Source of the DNA: Chloroflexota bacterium
Lineage (GTDB): Bacteria > Chloroflexota > DTOL01 > JACQYG01
DNA: 8,040 nucleotides
Reading direction: 5' to 3'
NCBI GenBank assembly: GCA_016208345.1
Contig: JACQYG010000085.1
Span: forward strand, 1 to 8,040
The notes below the pieces were generated by a model. The model was given only the letters and a program-made list of their open reading frames with translations. It ran no database searches and was not told where the DNA came from. The translations under genes and the position numbers were made by a program. Each line of letters starts with the position of its first letter. Within the stretch, counting starts at the first letter, position 1. Below are positions 6,280 through 8,040 of the stretch, piece after piece.

Positions 6280-7626
6280 TCACTTCTTCAACAGCTCGTT
6301 CCCCAGCCTCTCGATGTTGGCCAGGGCCGCCTCTGGCGTGATACTACCGGTGTAGGCCTTGCTGAACTCCGGCTGGACGACGTTGTTGTGAATGTCACCC
6401 CACTTGGCATGAGGGAATGGCACGTTTCCGTACTCCAGCGACTGGACGAAAGGCTTGTAAAGCGGGTTCTCGTCAAACCACTTGTGGGCCAGAAGGGATT
6501 TCCGCACCGGGAGCCGGAAGACGAATTTGGCAGCCGGGATGAGGATCTCCATCTGGGGCTCAGTGTCGGTGAGATAGTCTATCAGCTTCCAGGCAGCCTC
6601 TGGGGTTTTTTCTGTGGCCGGGACCACCAGGATGCCGGAGCCGATGGTGGTGGCCGGGTTCTTCTTGTAGGGGAGAATGGCGGTCCCCACATCGATGTCC
6701 GGGGCCTTGGTCAACGCATCGGCCACCGCCCAGGGGCCCATGAGCCACATGGCGGTGCGCTTGGACTGGAACTGCGTGCCCAGTTCCCCACCGCCGCTGG
6801 AGGCAGCCTCAGGCGGGGCCACGGCCTTAAGCTTCAGGTAGAACTTGAGGGCCTCCAGGTTCTCCGGGCTGTTGATGAGCACCTTGGTGCCATCATCGCT
6901 GATGAGCTTGCCGCCGTTCTGCCACATGAAGGTGTAGATCATCCAGGCCTGATCGTGGCCTTGTTTCCCCACCAGGCCCCACCCGAACTGCTTGCCGTCA
7001 GGGGTGGTGAGCTTCTTGGCGTAGTCGTAGAGCTCATCCCAGGTCTTGGGGGGCTTGTTGGGGTCCAGCCCGGCGGCCTTGAACATCCCCTTGTTGTAGA
7101 TCAGGGCCATGCTGTGGGCTATCCAGTTCACGCCATACTGCACCTTGCCGTCGGGACTCTGGGCCAGCTTGAAGACTGGGGCGTAGAAGTCCCCTTTCTT
7201 ATCGGCGGGCCACTTGGCCACGTAAGGCGAGAGGTCCAGGAACGCATTCTGGGGCCCGAACTCAGCCACCCAGTCCTCGGGCATCATCATCACGTTGGAG
7301 GCCTTGCCAGCCAGGATCTGGCTCACCACCTTGGCCTTCTCCGGCATGGTGTCCACGATCTCCACTGTGATGTTGGGGTTCTTCTTCATGAACCCATCGA
7401 CGATCCCCTTGATCACCTTGCCCCGGTCCGAGTCCAGCTTCCAGGGCTCCTGGAAGGTGATCTTGATCGGCGCCGGGGTGGCCGTGGGCGGTACTGGGGT
7501 GGGGGTAGCGGCTGGCGGTTTGGTGGGCGGGGTGGTGGGCGTAGGCGTTGGCCCGCAGGCGGCTAGCACCAGGCCCGCGATCGCGCCCAGGGCCAGGAAC
7601 ACGAAGACCGTTCTGTGCTTACCCAT
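6280..7626 (-). CDS. Extracellular sugar-binding lipoprotein of a CUT1 ABC transporter
   Basis: This 448-residue protein captures the sugar outside the cell and delivers it to the two permeases. A lipoprotein signal peptide is visible: basic GKHR, a hydrophobic stretch from about 7, and the lipobox LAAC with the lipidated cysteine at 24. Residues 26-53 form a Thr/Pro linker that tethers the globular domain to the membrane; the DNA there (7468-7551) is low in complexity. The domain has the usual MalE-type blocks, including ALIYNKGMFKAAGLDP followed by KTWDELYDYAKKL, then AMWLMGPWAV, and a GSGILVVP stretch near the hinge. The length is normal for family 1 solute-binding proteins plus the linker. 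An ideal AGGAGGT Shine-Dalgarno sequence (plus positions 7634-7640) lies 7 bases before the ATG, the strongest in the operon. Ligand unknown; the aromatic-rich domain fits an oligosaccharide or glycoside. Confidence 0.95.
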   Translation of the reverse strand: MGKHRTVFVFLALGAIAGLVLAACGPTPTPTTPPTKPPAATPTPVPPTATPAPIKITFQEPWKLDSDRGKVIKGIVDGFMKKNPNITVEIVDTMPEKAKVVSQILAGKASNVMMMPEDWVAEFGPQNAFLDLSPYVAKWPADKKGDFYAPVFKLAQSPDGKVQYGVNWIAHSMALIYNKGMFKAAGLDPNKPPKTWDELYDYAKKLTTPDGKQFGWGLVGKQGHDQAWMIYTFMWQNGGKLISDDGTKVLINSPENLEALKFYLKLKAVAPPEAASSGGGELGTQFQSKRTAMWLMGPWAVADALTKAPDIDVGTAILPYKKNPATTIGSGILVVPATEKTPEAAWKLIDYLTDTEPQMEILIPAAKFVFRLPVRKSLLAHKWFDENPLYKPFVQSLEYGNVPFPHAKWGDIHNNVVQPEFSKAYTGSITPEAALANIERLGNELLKK

Positions 7627-7732
7627 TTGCTTTACCTCCTACGAGAGTTTCAATACAGCACCCACTAAAAAGCCAATCAGATTTCGTGTCTCTCCTCCCT
7701 CCTTTCTTGGCATTAACTCCGGTCCAGGAAGA

Positions 7733-7753
7733 GCCTGAGGTAATCCCTCAGGC
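7733..7753. repeat. Perfect 8-bp inverted repeat, possible repressor terminator or operator
   Basis: GCCTGAGG (7733-7740) and CCTCAGGC (7746-7753) are exact inverse complements separated by the five bases TAATC. On the minus strand the stem is followed by TCTTCC, only a weak pyrimidine stretch. It could end the upstream repressor transcript or serve as a protein-binding dyad. It lies about 107 bases before the binding-protein start and overlaps the GCACGTGC palindrome by two bases. Confidence 0.55.
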
Positions 7754-7761
7754 ACGTGCGA

Positions 7762-7775
7762 CGGAAGCGCTCTCG
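7762..7775. promoter_or_regulatory. Operator-like dyad for a LacI-family repressor
   Basis: CGGAAGCGCTCTCG has a central AGCGCT palindrome with matching CG ends, symmetric at 10 of 14 positions. A central CG within A/G-rich half sites is typical of LacI/GalR-family operators, and a repressor of that family is encoded next door. Only one copy is seen and no footprint or conservation can be checked, so this is a candidate site. Confidence 0.35.
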
Positions 7776-7885
7776 CCCGTATTCCCGGGCGCGCGGTCCG
7801 GGCACCTTGCCTCATCCTTGTTTTTCAACAGATGCCCCATCTTAGCGGCGCATGAGCTGACGCTATTCACTAACTCAGCCTCGAC

Positions 7886-8040
7886 TCATTTGCCGAGAGC
7901 CGAGCCGGTGGACTCTCGGATCTGAAGTTCGGGGGGCAGTATGACCTGCCTCTCGCTCGGCTCTGCTCCCTGGATGATCTGGATCAGCATGCCGGCCACC
8001 AGCTTGCCGATGCGGTACACCGGTTGGCGCACCGTGGTCA
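7886..8040 (-). CDS. LacI/GalR-family transcriptional repressor, C-terminal fragment (5' end outside window)
   Basis: Only the last 51 codons are in the window; the TGA is at 7888-7886. The fragment contains VRQPVYRIGKLVAGMLIQII and then a PSERQVILPPELQIRES stretch. This matches the C-terminus of the LacI/GalR effector-binding domain, where a helix carrying an IG-x-x-A-x-x-L pattern precedes the final LPPEL-x-x-R-x-S strand. The DNA-binding helix-turn-helix should lie beyond the right edge. It is on the same strand as the transport operon and directly upstream of it, so it is very likely the local sugar-responsive repressor, transcribed either with the operon or from its own promoter. Confidence 0.9.
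   Translation of the reverse strand, partial: TTVRQPVYRIGKLVAGMLIQIIQGAEPSERQVILPPELQIRESTGSALGK

Larger units (their letters stand above)
7627..7885 (-). promoter_or_regulatory. Intergenic regulatory region between the lacI-type gene and the transport operon
   Basis: This gap carries no convincing gene. It should hold the promoter and repressor sites of the operon. Visible elements, from the repressor end: a GAGCTGA/TCAGCCTC pair (7854-7860 and 7875-7882) just after the repressor stop; a short AGATG-CCC-CATCT dyad near 7830-7842; a CCCGG/CCGGG pair (7784-7788 and 7798-7802); an operator-like CGGAAGCGCTCTCG (7762-7775); the 8-bp palindrome GCACGTGC (7752-7759); a perfect 8-bp inverted repeat (7733-7753); and a 20-base pyrimidine tract (7689-7708). 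I see no convincing -35/-10 pair. A weak candidate is TTGGCT (7671-7676) with TATTGA (7650-7655), 15 bases apart. Confidence 0.6.

Noticed and set aside
5899..7566. A 555-codon open frame on the plus strand
   Set aside because: It lies antisense to the binding-protein gene and the start of permease 1, both of which have clear family signatures. Its translation is rich in Gly, His, Leu and Val without domain motifs, as expected from the complement of GC-rich codons.
7650..7676. TTGGCT and TATTGA as a sigma-70-type promoter
   Set aside because: The -10 box matches only about half of the consensus and the spacing is 15 bases, so it is recorded only as a weak candidate within the regulatory region.

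Overview
The window looks like a piece of a GC-rich bacterial chromosome, most likely from the Chloroflexota (Anaerolineae/Caldilineae-like). This is an inference from the protein style: a lipoprotein with a long Thr/Pro linker directly after its lipobox, a CUT1-type sugar ABC operon without its own ATPase, and an adjacent LacI-type regulator. No rRNA or marker gene is present to confirm the taxon.

Every gene that I can support lies on the minus strand, so transcription runs from the right end to the left end. In that order: the C-terminus of a LacI/GalR-type repressor (running off the right edge); a 258-base regulatory gap with several dyads; a sugar-binding lipoprotein; a perfect 12-bp intercistronic hairpin; inner-membrane permease 1 (MalF type); a 21-codon mini-ORF that overlaps the genes on both sides; a xylose-isomerase-like TIM-barrel isomerase/epimerase; permease 2 (MalG type, ATGA overlap); a 177-base gap with a small palindromic mobile-element-like repeat; a GT-B glycosyltransferase; and, 3 bases further on, a large cytoplasmic (alpha/alpha)6 glycoside hydrolase that runs off the left edge. 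The hydrolase is open for 679 codons with no stop in the window.

Together the genes read as one catabolic or glycan-handling operon. An unknown oligosaccharide or glycoside is captured outside, moved in by the two permeases (energised by an ATPase encoded elsewhere), and processed in the cytoplasm by the hydrolase and the isomerase/epimerase. The repressor probably senses the sugar. The retaining-type GT-B glycosyltransferase is unusual in such an import operon and suggests that the locus may also build or remodel a glycoside. The substrate cannot be read from the sequence.

The most notable non-standard signals are three. The first is the mini-ORF coupled at both ends by TGATG and ATGA overlaps, with its own Shine-Dalgarno sequence. 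The second is a nested palindrome built from 9-bp-spaced CGCAGAG units, bounded by short inverted repeats and an exact 10-bp direct repeat, inserted inside the operon. The third is the hairpin after the binding-protein gene.
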